64,000 nucleotides of DNA from Lutibacter maritimus (GTDB lineage: Bacteria; Bacteroidota; Bacteroidia; Flavobacteriales; Flavobacteriaceae): positions 332,122 through 396,121 of the forward strand of contig NZ_FOZP01000002.1 of assembly GCF_900116115.1 (NCBI RefSeq), read 5' to 3'. The position numbers were made by a program, and so were the translations under genes. This document shows positions 44,762-53,774 of the stretch, in pieces. Within the stretch, counting starts at the first letter, position 1. Each line of letters opens with the position of its first letter. The notes beneath the pieces were generated by a model. It was not told where the DNA came from and searched no databases. It worked only from the letters and a program-made list of their open reading frames with translations.

Positions 44762-44843
44762 GCCTCGATGGCGGAATTGGTAGACGCGCTGGATTCAAAA
44801 TCCAGTTCTTTCGGGAGTGCCGGTTCGATCCCGGCTCGAGGTA
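44762..44843 (+). tRNA. tRNA-Leu (anticodon CAA)
   Basis: An 82-base class II tRNA. The acceptor stem is GCCTCGA with TCGAGGT (first pair G-U), and the D-arm contains GGAATTGGTAGAC. The anticodon stem CTGGA/TCCAG encloses the loop TTCAAAA with CAA at 44796-44798. A long variable arm (around TTCTTTCGGGAGT) marks Leu, and the T-arm is GCCGG-TTCGATC-CCGGC. The 3' CCA is not encoded. It reads codon TTG. It stands alone between the prs promoter and a hairpin terminator. Confidence 0.97.
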
Positions 44844-44847
44844 CTTT

Positions 44848-44875
44848 AAAACGCTATAAATATTTATAGCGTTTT
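44848..44875. terminator. Terminator after tRNA-Leu
   Basis: A perfect palindrome of 14 bases per arm (AAAACGCTATAAAT and its complement) starts 5 bases after the tRNA and is followed by a T-rich stretch. It can work in both directions, so it may also serve the regulator gene that ends at 44912. Confidence 0.8.
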
Positions 44876-44911
44876 GTATTTTATAATGATGAGATTTTTT
44901 TGATGTTTTGA

Positions 44912-47803
44912 TTAATCATTTGCATTAATAGTTAGATTTTCTAAAAATAAAGAAAGACTCTCAGAGGAAGGTAAATTTAATTTTTTGCGTATTCTATATC
45001 GCGCAGTTTCAACCCCTCTATCAGAAATATTTAATATATGTGAAATCTCTTTATTTGTTAAATTCATTTTAATTAAAGCACATAACCTAAGTTCTCGTTG
45101 AGAAAATGACGAATCAATTTGTTTTAAATTTTTGAAAAAATTAAGATGAACCCTTTCAAAATTAACATCAAATATTTCTAAATATTTATCTCCAATACTA
45201 TTTTGATTTAATTTTTTAAATATTTGAATAATTTTATTTTTTGATTCATTATTTTTAACAATGTCTTTTAGTTGTTTTAAATCATTGCTTAATTCTAAAA
45301 AAGCTTCTTTTCTTTTGCTTAGTAATAACGTGTAATTTGCTAATTCTTTACTTTTATCAATTAAATCAAGTTCTAAATGATTGTTGTCTTCAGTAATTTT
45401 CTTTTTTTCAATTGATAATTTCAATTGTTCTAATTCTAGTTTAATTAATTTTTGGTCTTTTAAAGTTTCTAGTCTAGTTTTTCTTTTTTCGTTTTCAATT
45501 TTTTTCATGATTAGTTTATATATCATAAAAGCAATTGAACAAAGCAGTAATATGTATAAAAGGTATGCTAAATTAGTTTGATACCAAGCTGGAAGTACTG
45601 TAAAAGTGTATGAAATTTCTTTTCCGTTTATTCCTGTATTACTTTTGCTTTTTACTTTAAAAATATATTGACCACGGCTTAATTTTGTGTATTCTTTAAA
45701 AGGATTTGTTGACCACGACGACCAATTATCATCTAACCCCTCAAGAAAATAGCTATACTGCGTCTGAGTATATGGAGCTATTTTAGGCGCACTAAATTCA
45801 AACCTTAAAATATCAGAATTATTGGGTAATTCAATATTTTTTGATGAATTAATTGGTGTAAATTGTTTTTGATTGCCTTTAGTGTAAATTATATTACTAA
45901 ATGATGTAAATGTGTTTTGGTTGTTAAATTTATGAATATCATATAAAAACATGCCGTCTTTTGTGCCGAAAAAAGCATAATCATTATTTGGTACAATACA
46001 CTCCATACCTTCATTAAAAGTTCCTTTTAGATTAGAAAAAGGAGCTTTTATTATTTCTTTTACATTGTTATTATTAAAATATCCAGGTTCATCATCTTGT
46101 ACAAACCACGTACGGTTTTTAGTGTACAATAATTTACGTGTATTTTTTGATGGATTTAAAATAGAATTTAGGGTTTTATCTGGTATAAAAGTTTTAGTTT
46201 TTTTATTAAATGTATAAATACCATTATTTGTTGTAAAAACAATTTTACCATTATAATTTACCACATTAATATTAAATGGTGATTTAAAACCGTTATTTGT
46301 GGTGAAATGCTCTACAGATTCCACGCGTGTATACTCAGCGTTTATTACTAACCTATAAACACCTTTGTAACCATGGCAAACCCAATAAGTATTTGGATCA
46401 TCTGATGGAAGAATATCTCTAGTAGATTCTTCAAAACCATTAATTGGATGTTTTAAAACCCAATTAGATTTTTCTTTTTCAATTAAAAATAAACCATTAT
46501 AACTTGAGGCAAGAAAACTATTTTTTTTGCCTTTAATTGGAGTTATTTTCCAAAAACCTGTTCTGCCATCTATTTGTTTTAAAACATTATTTTTAAAAAC
46601 AAAAATTCCATCATTATGTCCTATTATAATTTCATCTTCTACTTTTGTTAAAGACCAGGTTTGACCAGGAAGATCTTCAATTTTGTTTAACTGGTAATTG
46701 AAATTTTCAAATTTATTTAAATAATAAACACCTTCGTTAGTTGCAATGTATATGGTTTGATTATCAATTAAAATGTCATATACCGAAGCGAAATCAAAAA
46801 TATTAGAGTATTGTGAATTAAAGTCTAAACATGAAATACCATTGTTTTGAAGTACCCAAATATTATTAGATTTTAATTTATAAAAATTAAGTATGGCTGT
46901 GTTTTTAACTTTATTAAAACTGATATTGGTTTTATTTACAGCTCCATTTTTCTTTAATTCAATTATTTTAGAACTTAATGTGCCTAAAAGTAATGTGGAA
47001 TCATTTTTTTGGATTCCACAATTTATGGGATCAATATGCCCTTTTTCAAATAGTTCTTTTTGTTTAATAATGGTTTTAGAATTTAAATTTGCCAAATAAA
47101 CATGACCATCACTAGTTACTAAAAAAAATTCTTCATTGTTAATAGGTAGTGAAGCGGTTATTAGGCTGTTATTTAAATCTTTAGAGCTAATAGTAAATAT
47201 AAGTTTATCTCCATTTTTATTTAATAAATAAATGCCATTTTCAGCATCTTGTACAATTAAATTTCCATTAGCTACCGCAGAGTAAGTAAATGCTTGATTT
47301 GCTTTTATGTGTGTTACAGTTTTACCCATAATAACAATCAATTCTTTAAAAGTTCTAATTACAATTTTATTATTTATAGAATGTATTTTCCAAGTATTTT
47401 CAAAATTAATATTGTTTAAATGAAGCTGGTCTATAAGCGATTTATAATAATAATTCCCAAAATCGTCCTTTTTTAAATTTCCAATTTCATTATATCCACC
47501 TACCCAAATTACCCCATTTTCATCAATTAATAAACTTCTTACGGATGATTTATTAGGCAATGAAATGCTTTTCCAATATTCACCATCAAAAATTAAAATA
47601 CCAGAATTATTTCCAAAAATTAATACGCCATCATTATCCTCAATCATAGTCCAAAATTGAGAGTCTGATTTAAAATCGTTTTTACCAAAACTAATAGTTT
47701 CGGTTACCGATGATTTAATTTTTTTTAAAAAAGCAGCATCAACTTGCCCCTTTACGGTTACAGATAAAAAAACTAAAAAAACATAAAAATATTTACGAAC
47801 CAT
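44912..47803 (-). CDS. Membrane-spanning regulator: propeller sensor, Y_Y_Y domain, LuxR-type HTH
   Basis: A 963-residue one-component regulator. Signal peptide (1 to about 19) precedes a periplasmic beta-propeller of two-component-regulator type (repeats such as LLIDENGVIWVGGYNEIG, about 30-640). A Y_Y_Y domain (about 655-735, YSYFLEGLDDNWSSWS) and one transmembrane helix (about 740-765) follow. The cytoplasmic part is a long coiled coil (about 770-890) and a C-terminal LuxR/GerE HTH (about 895-955, SQRELRLCALIKMNLTNKEISHILNIS in segments). No kinase or receiver domain is present, so the sensor probably acts on DNA directly. It diverges from the SusC gene and likely controls it. Confidence 0.88.
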   Translation of the reverse strand: MVRKYFYVFLVFLSVTVKGQVDAAFLKKIKSSVTETISFGKNDFKSDSQFWTMIEDNDGVLIFGNNSGILIFDGEYWKSISLPNKSSVRSLLIDENGVIWVGGYNEIGNLKKDDFGNYYYKSLIDQLHLNNINFENTWKIHSINNKIVIRTFKELIVIMGKTVTHIKANQAFTYSAVANGNLIVQDAENGIYLLNKNGDKLIFTISSKDLNNSLITASLPINNEEFFLVTSDGHVYLANLNSKTIIKQKELFEKGHIDPINCGIQKNDSTLLLGTLSSKIIELKKNGAVNKTNISFNKVKNTAILNFYKLKSNNIWVLQNNGISCLDFNSQYSNIFDFASVYDILIDNQTIYIATNEGVYYLNKFENFNYQLNKIEDLPGQTWSLTKVEDEIIIGHNDGIFVFKNNVLKQIDGRTGFWKITPIKGKKNSFLASSYNGLFLIEKEKSNWVLKHPINGFEESTRDILPSDDPNTYWVCHGYKGVYRLVINAEYTRVESVEHFTTNNGFKSPFNINVVNYNGKIVFTTNNGIYTFNKKTKTFIPDKTLNSILNPSKNTRKLLYTKNRTWFVQDDEPGYFNNNNVKEIIKAPFSNLKGTFNEGMECIVPNNDYAFFGTKDGMFLYDIHKFNNQNTFTSFSNIIYTKGNQKQFTPINSSKNIELPNNSDILRFEFSAPKIAPYTQTQYSYFLEGLDDNWSSWSTNPFKEYTKLSRGQYIFKVKSKSNTGINGKEISYTFTVLPAWYQTNLAYLLYILLLCSIAFMIYKLIMKKIENEKRKTRLETLKDQKLIKLELEQLKLSIEKKKITEDNNHLELDLIDKSKELANYTLLLSKRKEAFLELSNDLKQLKDIVKNNESKNKIIQIFKKLNQNSIGDKYLEIFDVNFERVHLNFFKNLKQIDSSFSQRELRLCALIKMNLTNKEISHILNISDRGVETARYRIRKKLNLPSSESLSLFLENLTINAND

Positions 47804-47833
47804 AAATAAAGTTATTTATAAAAAAAGTGGATT

Positions 47834-47841
47834 CAAATGTA
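47834..47841 (-). promoter_or_regulatory. -7 promoter box TACATTTG for the propeller/LuxR regulator
   Basis: Perfect TAnnTTTG on the minus strand, 30 bases before ATG 47803. Confidence 0.45.
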
Positions 47842-47895
47842 AGTTAAAAAACAATTTAAAGTGCTATTTATTAGGTAATAAAATTAAATGATGTA

Positions 47896-47939
47896 ATGTT
47901 GGCGTACTATCAACATTTTCAAGGCGTAATTAAGGCGTA
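47896..47939. promoter_or_regulatory. Putative regulator-binding array: three GGCGTA repeats
   Basis: GGCGTA occurs at 47901-47906, 47923-47928 and 47934-47939, so starts are 22 and 11 bases apart, close to two turns and one turn of the helix. The first copy lies inside an inverted repeat ATGTTG (47896-47901) and CAACAT (47911-47916). The array is in the spacer between the divergent regulator and susC genes, about 83 bases before the susC ATG. A weak promoter candidate, TAGTTTTA (47972-47979), follows. Binding by the regulator at 44.9 kb is inferred. Confidence 0.5.
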
Positions 47940-48021
47940 TATAAAAAATATGGTTGCGATTTTTTAAAATATAGTTTTACACTATTCAATTTATTAACCA
48001 AAATTAAACGTATTAATTATT

Positions 48022-51000
48022 ATGAAATTTAAATTACAAACAGAAAAATTAAGATTGATTTTCTTTCTTTTTTTATGCTTTAGTTTTATAATGGTTTCCG
48101 CACAAAATAAAAAAAATGTGTCGGGTACTGTTATTTCTTCTGAAGATAATTTTGCTTTGCCAGGTGCTTCCATAATTGAAAAGGGAACAAAGAATGGCAC
48201 ATCAACCGATTTTGATGGAAAGTTTTCATTAGAAGTATCGGAAAATGCAAAAACAATTGTTGTTTCTTTTATGGGGTTTGTAACTCAAGAAGTAGCAATA
48301 ACAAATGGGCCACTCACTATTATAATGGAAATGAGTAGTGCTGCACTTGATGAAGTTGTAGTTGTGGGGTATGGAACTCAAAAAAAGAGTGTTGTAACAG
48401 GAGCAATATCTGCAGTAAAGGCTAAAGATATAGAAAATATGCCTAGCGGCCGAGTTGAACAAGCTTTACAAGGTAGAGTATCTGGGTTAACTATTGCTGC
48501 AAATGCTGGCCAACCAGGATCTTCATCAACAATTAGAGTTCGTGGTATTACAACTTTTACAGAAGCAGGGAACGATCCACTTTGGGTTGTTGATGGTGTT
48601 ATTGTTGATAATGGAGGAATTGGTTTTTTAAATCAATCCGATATAGAATCAATGGAAGTACTAAAAGATGCAGCCTCATTAGCAATTTATGGATCTAGAG
48701 CAGCTGGAGGAGTTATTTTAATCACAACAAAAAAAGGAAAATTAGGGAAACTTAACGTTGCTTACAGTGGTTATACAGGTATTTCTAAAGCAGCAAGAAC
48801 ATTAAGTTTACTAAATGCTACCGAATATGCTACTATTATGAATGAGCAATCTGTTAATGGTGGTGGAGAGGTTATTTATGCAAATCCTAGCTCTTACGGT
48901 AAAGGTACAGATTGGCAAGATGCTATTTTTGCAGATAATGCGTTAAGATCTTCGCATGAGATAAGTTTAAGTGGCGGCAATGATGTTTCTAATTTTTATG
49001 CTTCATTTGGAATTCAAGTGCAGGACGGTATTGTTACTCCTGAAATTTCAAGTTTAAATAAAAAAAGTATGCGTTTAAATTCAACGCACAAAATATCTAA
49101 ACTTTTTACAGCTGGTCAAACATTAGGGTATTCTCACCAAAAAACGTTAAATATTGGAAATACAAATGCAGAACAAGGAGGACCTTTAAGCTCCGCCTTA
49201 CATTTAGATCCAATTACACCTTTAGTAGAAACTGATCCGGGTAAAGCAAATGGAATTCCTTATTTAGGAAATGCAGTTATGACTGATGATAATGGCAATC
49301 CTTATGGAATATCAACTGTTGTGCAAAACAATATGACAAATCCATTAGCATATGTAAAAACTAGGTTAGGAAATTATAATTGGTCTGATGATTTAGTTGG
49401 GAATGCTTATTTAGAAATTGCACCGATAGATGGTTTAAAAATTAGATCAACCTTGGGAGCAAAATTAAGTTACTGGGGATTTGAAGGGTTTACACCAATG
49501 TATTACTTAAATGGTAATAATATTAACGAGGAAAACAGTATAAATAGAACCATGAATAAAAATTTTGGTTGGAATAATGAAAATATAATTTCTTATACCA
49601 AACAAATACAAGATCATAACTTTACTGTACTACTTGGACAAGGAGTTTATGTTGACAATGATTCCTATGGTTCAAGTACAACTTATAGAGGTCTTCCAAC
49701 CAGCGATTATAGATTGGCATCATTTACATACAATGTTGCAGAAAGCAATAAGTTTGGTACTTCTTATACAAACAATCTTCATAAATTAACTTCTTTGTTT
49801 TCAAGAATTAACTATGATTATAAGGAAAAGTATTTGATTACTGGGGTAATTAGACGAGATGGTTCTTCAAGATTTGGTTCAAATAATAAATTTGGTGTTT
49901 TCCCTTCTTTTTCAGCAGGATGGGTTGCTTCAAAAGAAGATTTTTGGAAAGAAAATACTATAATTAATACACTTAAAGTAAGAGGAGGTTACGGTGTAAC
50001 AGGAAACGATGCAATTGGTGACTTTGGTTATTTAGCGTTGGTTTCTGGCGGAAGTAATTATCCTTTAGGAACTGATGGGGCTGTTCAAATAGGAACAAGT
50101 CCTAACGCTCCTTCTAATCCAGATTTAAAATGGGAAGAAACAACGCAAACAAATATTGGTGTAGATGCTAAATTATTTCATGCTTTAGATTTGACCTTAG
50201 AATTTTATAAGAAAAAAACAACAGGAATTTTACAAAGTGTTGAAATACCTGGTTTTGTTGGTGCATCTGGTCTTCCATTAGGAAATGTTGCTGATATGGA
50301 AAACCGAGGAATTGAACTTGAACTAGGTTTTAATAAACAATTTGGAGAGCTTAATTTTAAAGCGAGTGGAAATATTTCTTATTTAGAAAATGAAGTTACC
50401 TATTTAGGTCAAGGAAAAACATATATTACCGGAGGTGTTGGTTTTCAATCAATGGGAACCTTAACTAGAACCGAAATTGGAATGCCTAGAAATACTTTTT
50501 ATGGAATTAAAACCAACGGTATTTTCCAAAATCAGGAAGAAATAGATGCCTATGTAAATAGTGAAGGAACTATTATTCAACCAAATGCTAAGCCTGGTGA
50601 TTTTCGTTGGGTAGATACCGATGGAAATGGAAAAATAGAAGATGCCGATAAACAATATTTAGGAAGTCCAATTCCAAAATATACCTTTGGTTTTAATTTT
50701 AACTTAGATTACAAAAGTTTTGATTTAAACATGTCATTTCAAGGAGCTGCCGGAAATAAAATTTTCCAAGGTTTACGAAGAATTGACTTAGGAGCTGCAC
50801 CAAATTATCAAACAAAAGCTTTAGATCGTTGGGTTGGAGAAGGAACTTCAAATTCATATCCTAGATTAACTACGGCCGATACAAACTTAAATTTCTCTCG
50901 ATTTTCAGATTTTTATTTGGAAGATGGTGATTACTTACGTGTAAAAGTTATTCAGTTAGGCTATTCATTGCCTTCAAACGTAATAAGTAGAATTGGCGCT

Positions 51001-51156
51001 CAAAAACTGCGATTATTTGTAACTGCAGAAAATTTATTAACCTTTACTCATTATACAGGATATGATCCTGAAATTGGTGGAAGCACTTTTGGAATAGATA
51101 GAGGTTATTATCCTCAAGCTAAGTCTTTTATGTTTGGAGCTAACATTCAATTTTAA
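48022..51156 (+). CDS. SusC/RagA-type TonB-linked outer-membrane receptor
   Basis: A 1044-residue outer-membrane transporter for oligosaccharides or similar ligands, driven by TonB. Signal peptide (about 1-28), carboxypeptidase-regulatory-like domain (about 32-108, VSGTVISSEDNFALPGASIIEKGT in segments), SusC signature and TonB-box region DEVVVVGYGTQKKS (about 111-124). The plug (about 125-235, GRVSGLTIAANAGQPGSSSTIRVRG in segments; LKDAASLAIYGSRAAGGVILITTKKG) precedes a 22-strand barrel ending in Phe. It is paired with a SusD gene 12 bases downstream. The ligand is unknown; the unit also holds a surface lipoprotein and an esterase. Confidence 0.96.
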   Translation: MKFKLQTEKLRLIFFLFLCFSFIMVSAQNKKNVSGTVISSEDNFALPGASIIEKGTKNGTSTDFDGKFSLEVSENAKTIVVSFMGFVTQEVAITNGPLTIIMEMSSAALDEVVVVGYGTQKKSVVTGAISAVKAKDIENMPSGRVEQALQGRVSGLTIAANAGQPGSSSTIRVRGITTFTEAGNDPLWVVDGVIVDNGGIGFLNQSDIESMEVLKDAASLAIYGSRAAGGVILITTKKGKLGKLNVAYSGYTGISKAARTLSLLNATEYATIMNEQSVNGGGEVIYANPSSYGKGTDWQDAIFADNALRSSHEISLSGGNDVSNFYASFGIQVQDGIVTPEISSLNKKSMRLNSTHKISKLFTAGQTLGYSHQKTLNIGNTNAEQGGPLSSALHLDPITPLVETDPGKANGIPYLGNAVMTDDNGNPYGISTVVQNNMTNPLAYVKTRLGNYNWSDDLVGNAYLEIAPIDGLKIRSTLGAKLSYWGFEGFTPMYYLNGNNINEENSINRTMNKNFGWNNENIISYTKQIQDHNFTVLLGQGVYVDNDSYGSSTTYRGLPTSDYRLASFTYNVAESNKFGTSYTNNLHKLTSLFSRINYDYKEKYLITGVIRRDGSSRFGSNNKFGVFPSFSAGWVASKEDFWKENTIINTLKVRGGYGVTGNDAIGDFGYLALVSGGSNYPLGTDGAVQIGTSPNAPSNPDLKWEETTQTNIGVDAKLFHALDLTLEFYKKKTTGILQSVEIPGFVGASGLPLGNVADMENRGIELELGFNKQFGELNFKASGNISYLENEVTYLGQGKTYITGGVGFQSMGTLTRTEIGMPRNTFYGIKTNGIFQNQEEIDAYVNSEGTIIQPNAKPGDFRWVDTDGNGKIEDADKQYLGSPIPKYTFGFNFNLDYKSFDLNMSFQGAAGNKIFQGLRRIDLGAAPNYQTKALDRWVGEGTSNSYPRLTTADTNLNFSRFSDFYLEDGDYLRVKVIQLGYSLPSNVISRIGAQKLRLFVTAENLLTFTHYTGYDPEIGGSTFGIDRGYYPQAKSFMFGANIQF

Positions 51157-51168
51157 TTTAGAAACATT

Positions 51169-52680
51169 ATGAAAACAAAAAATATTAAAAATATATTTAT
51201 TTTTAGCGTGCTAATTACTTTCCTATTTTCTTGTAATGAAGATTATTTAGAAATTACACCTAAAGGAACCTCTCTTGAAGAAACGTATTATCAAAACGCT
51301 GATGAAGCATATTCAGCACTTATTGCTGCCTATGACATTATGAGTTTCAACTCTTCAAGTTGGGACAATATGATTTCTTTTATGAACGCAGGATCTGATG
51401 ATAATTATGGAGCTTCTGTTCCTGGTGATGCAATTTCACTTTTTTCTTATCATCAATTAACTCCTACAAATATGCCTAGAGCTTTTTGGAGTAATCATTA
51501 TCAAGGTATTTTTAGAGCTAATACATTACTTCAAAAATTGCAAAATGTACCAATGGATGAAAGCTTGAAATTAAGATTTGAAGGAGAATGTAAAGCTATG
51601 CGTGCTTATTATCACTTTAATTTGGTAAGGTTATTTGGAAATATTCCATTAATGACAAGTACGATTTCACCTGTTGAAGCACAAACATATCCTCAATCAT
51701 CTAAAGAGGAAGTTTATGCGCAAATTGAAAAAGATTTATTAGAAGCAATTGAATTGCTGCCAATTTCAATAAACACAGCAACTGAAGGAGGTAGATGGAC
51801 CAAAGGTGCAGCAAAAGCAATGTTAGGTAAAGTATATGTATATGATAATAAATTACCCGAAGCTGCTGCTCAGTTGGCAGAAGTAAATGGCACTCCAGGT
51901 GGAACTAGTCAGTTCGGATATCGTTTGTTAGATAATTTTAAAGATTTGTGGGTACATTCAAACAAGTTTAATTCAGAAAGTATTTTAGAAGACGTTCATA
52001 CAGAAGCAGGAAGAGCAGATTGGTCGGGTCTTGGTTTTGGTACAGAAGGTAATATTTTAAATATTATGGTGGGTATTAGAGATTATACAAGAACAGCAAA
52101 CTCTACAGCGCCTGATTATTTTTCTGGGTGGGGAGTAAATACCGTAACTCAAAGTTTGTACGATGCTTTAAAGGATGATCCACGTTTTGATGCTACAATT
52201 ATTGATGTAAAAGCATTAATAGCAAGTGGACAAGTAATCGGATATTCATTTGTTAATGAAGCTTCAACAAATACAGGTTATTTTATGGCTAAATTTGTTC
52301 CATTAAAATCGGATGCAACTACACTAGGCGGAGATCCAACATTAAATTTCTATCAAGATACTTATATTATAAGATTAGCCGATACGTATTTGTTAGAAGC
52401 TGAAGCATTGGGTGGCACTGGAGCAAGAGCACAAGCGTTATTAGATGCGGTTAGAGCAAGAGTAGGGCTGCCATCAGTACCTGTAAGTTTAGACGCAATT
52501 GCTTTAGAAAGGAGAAAAGAATTAGCTTGTGAAGGACATCGTTGGTTTGATTTGGTGAGAACAGGTAAAGCTTCAACAGTATTGGCTTCTAGAGGTTTTA
52601 TAGCTGGAAAAAATGAAGTGTTACCTATTCCTGAAAAGGAATTAGAAAACTCTGTGATTGTTCAAAATTCGGGTTATTAA
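51169..52680 (+). CDS. SusD/RagB-type surface glycan-binding lipoprotein
   Basis: The lid partner of the SusC-like receptor upstream. A lipoprotein signal peptide ends at Cys22 (TFLFSC), followed by an acidic stretch (NEDYLEI) of the type that directs Bacteroidota lipoproteins to the surface. The mature protein has the SusD helical TPR-like scaffold (AYSALIAAYDIM, FRANTLLQKL, GECKAMRAYYHFNLVRLFG) and the C-terminal RagB region (RLADTYLLEAEAL, ALLDAVRARVGLP, ERRKELACEGHRWFDLVRTG). At 503 residues it is typical. Ligand unknown. Confidence 0.95.
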   Translation: MKTKNIKNIFIFSVLITFLFSCNEDYLEITPKGTSLEETYYQNADEAYSALIAAYDIMSFNSSSWDNMISFMNAGSDDNYGASVPGDAISLFSYHQLTPTNMPRAFWSNHYQGIFRANTLLQKLQNVPMDESLKLRFEGECKAMRAYYHFNLVRLFGNIPLMTSTISPVEAQTYPQSSKEEVYAQIEKDLLEAIELLPISINTATEGGRWTKGAAKAMLGKVYVYDNKLPEAAAQLAEVNGTPGGTSQFGYRLLDNFKDLWVHSNKFNSESILEDVHTEAGRADWSGLGFGTEGNILNIMVGIRDYTRTANSTAPDYFSGWGVNTVTQSLYDALKDDPRFDATIIDVKALIASGQVIGYSFVNEASTNTGYFMAKFVPLKSDATTLGGDPTLNFYQDTYIIRLADTYLLEAEALGGTGARAQALLDAVRARVGLPSVPVSLDAIALERRKELACEGHRWFDLVRTGKASTVLASRGFIAGKNEVLPIPEKELENSVIVQNSGY

Positions 52681-52698
52681 TAATTTAAATCTAAAAAA

Positions 52699-53553
52699 AT
52701 GAAAAAAATAAAATTAGTAACAAGTTTATTGTTTTTTGCTGTATTATCATTTGGAATATTTACGGCATGTCAGCCTGATGATGTTGAATTAGGAAATGGA
52801 ATAGTAGGAGAAGCGTTAGACGCAAGTTTTACGGTTACTCCAGTTGAAGGAGCGGTAAATAAATATTTAGTTAAAGCTTTATCAAGCAATTATATAACTT
52901 CAAAATGGGATTTAGGAACTGGCGAAGCTGCTTTTATAGGGAAAATGGAAGAAGAGATTTATTTTCCAGATGCTGGAACATATGCTGTAAAACATTATGC
53001 AGTTGGTATTGGAGGTGAATCTTTTGTAGCAGAACAAAATGTTGTAGTTACTACATCTGATCCGGCCGCTAATTTAATTCAAGGAGGACTTTTTGCAAAT
53101 GCTGAAGACCATGCTAAATGGACAGTGTTAACAATAAGTAGCGGTGATTTTTGGAAATTTAATGACGGTAGTGTAAGTGTTACCACTGGAGGAAACTGGT
53201 CGCAACAAGCAATTTATCAAGCAGTTCAGGTAGAAGCTGGTCAGAAATATAAAATTGATATGAATGTATCTTCTACACAAGGATTAACAGATACTTGGTT
53301 TGAAGTTTATGCTTCTACAACAGTACCTGTTCAGGGAGCTGATTATGCTACAGGAACAGTTGTTAGATCTATTAATACTTGGGCTGGTTGTGGTTTAGCT
53401 CCTTTTAATGGGTTAATTAGTACAGTTGGATGTGGAAATAATGATGGAATTATAACTTTCCCTTCTAGTGGTACAGTTTACTTGGTTATAAAATGTGGTA
53501 GTGGTGGAACTCCTACTATTACAATTAAAGATGTCCAATTTAGAAAGAAATAA
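52699..53553 (+). CDS. Surface lipoprotein with PKD-like and carbohydrate-binding-like domains
   Basis: A 284-residue lipoprotein with its lipidated residue at Cys24 (FTACQPDD), in the position that SusE/SusF or SGBP genes take after SusD. An N-terminal PKD-like beta domain (about 38-118, SNYITSKWDLGTGEA and YFPDAGTYAVKHYAVG) precedes a jelly-roll-type domain (about 125-284) resembling CBM4/9-like modules: NLIQGGLFANAEDHAKWTV, then YQAVQVEAGQKYKIDMNV, then TITIKDVQFRKK. It probably binds glycan at the cell surface and passes it to the SusCD pair. Sugar specificity cannot be deduced. Confidence 0.8.
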   Translation: MKKIKLVTSLLFFAVLSFGIFTACQPDDVELGNGIVGEALDASFTVTPVEGAVNKYLVKALSSNYITSKWDLGTGEAAFIGKMEEEIYFPDAGTYAVKHYAVGIGGESFVAEQNVVVTTSDPAANLIQGGLFANAEDHAKWTVLTISSGDFWKFNDGSVSVTTGGNWSQQAIYQAVQVEAGQKYKIDMNVSSTQGLTDTWFEVYASTTVPVQGADYATGTVVRSINTWAGCGLAPFNGLISTVGCGNNDGIITFPSSGTVYLVIKCGSGGTPTITIKDVQFRKK

Positions 53554-53559
53554 GTTCTT

Positions 53560-53598
53560 AAAAACAGTTAATAGTAATGTGTATTGTGAACTGTTTTT
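53560..53598 (+). terminator. Terminator after the surface lipoprotein
   Basis: Stem AAAAACAGTT pairs with AACTGTTTTT across a 19-base loop, with a T run. It starts 6 bases after the stop codon at 53553. Confidence 0.75.
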
Positions 53599-53653
53599 TT
53601 AGATTAAAATAATCATTTATCATATTAAAATTGATTAATTAAGTTGAGTTGAT

Positions 53654-53690
53654 ACTGCTGATTTCTTTTATTAATTTAAGAAACAGCAGT
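53654..53690 (+). other. Second hairpin in the spacer before the esterase
   Basis: ACTGCTG pairs with CAGCAGT and, after a one-base bulge, TTTCTT pairs with AAGAAA around a 10-base loop. It lies between the lipoprotein terminator and the esterase ATG at 53775. It may be another terminator or a structured leader. No -7 box of the usual form is seen after it. Confidence 0.5.
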
Positions 53691-53774
53691 TTCTTAAATT
53701 TATTCAAAACCTATAAATATGACTTCAAAAAGTTAATCATATAAATTATATTAAATTAATTCTTTTTTATAAAA

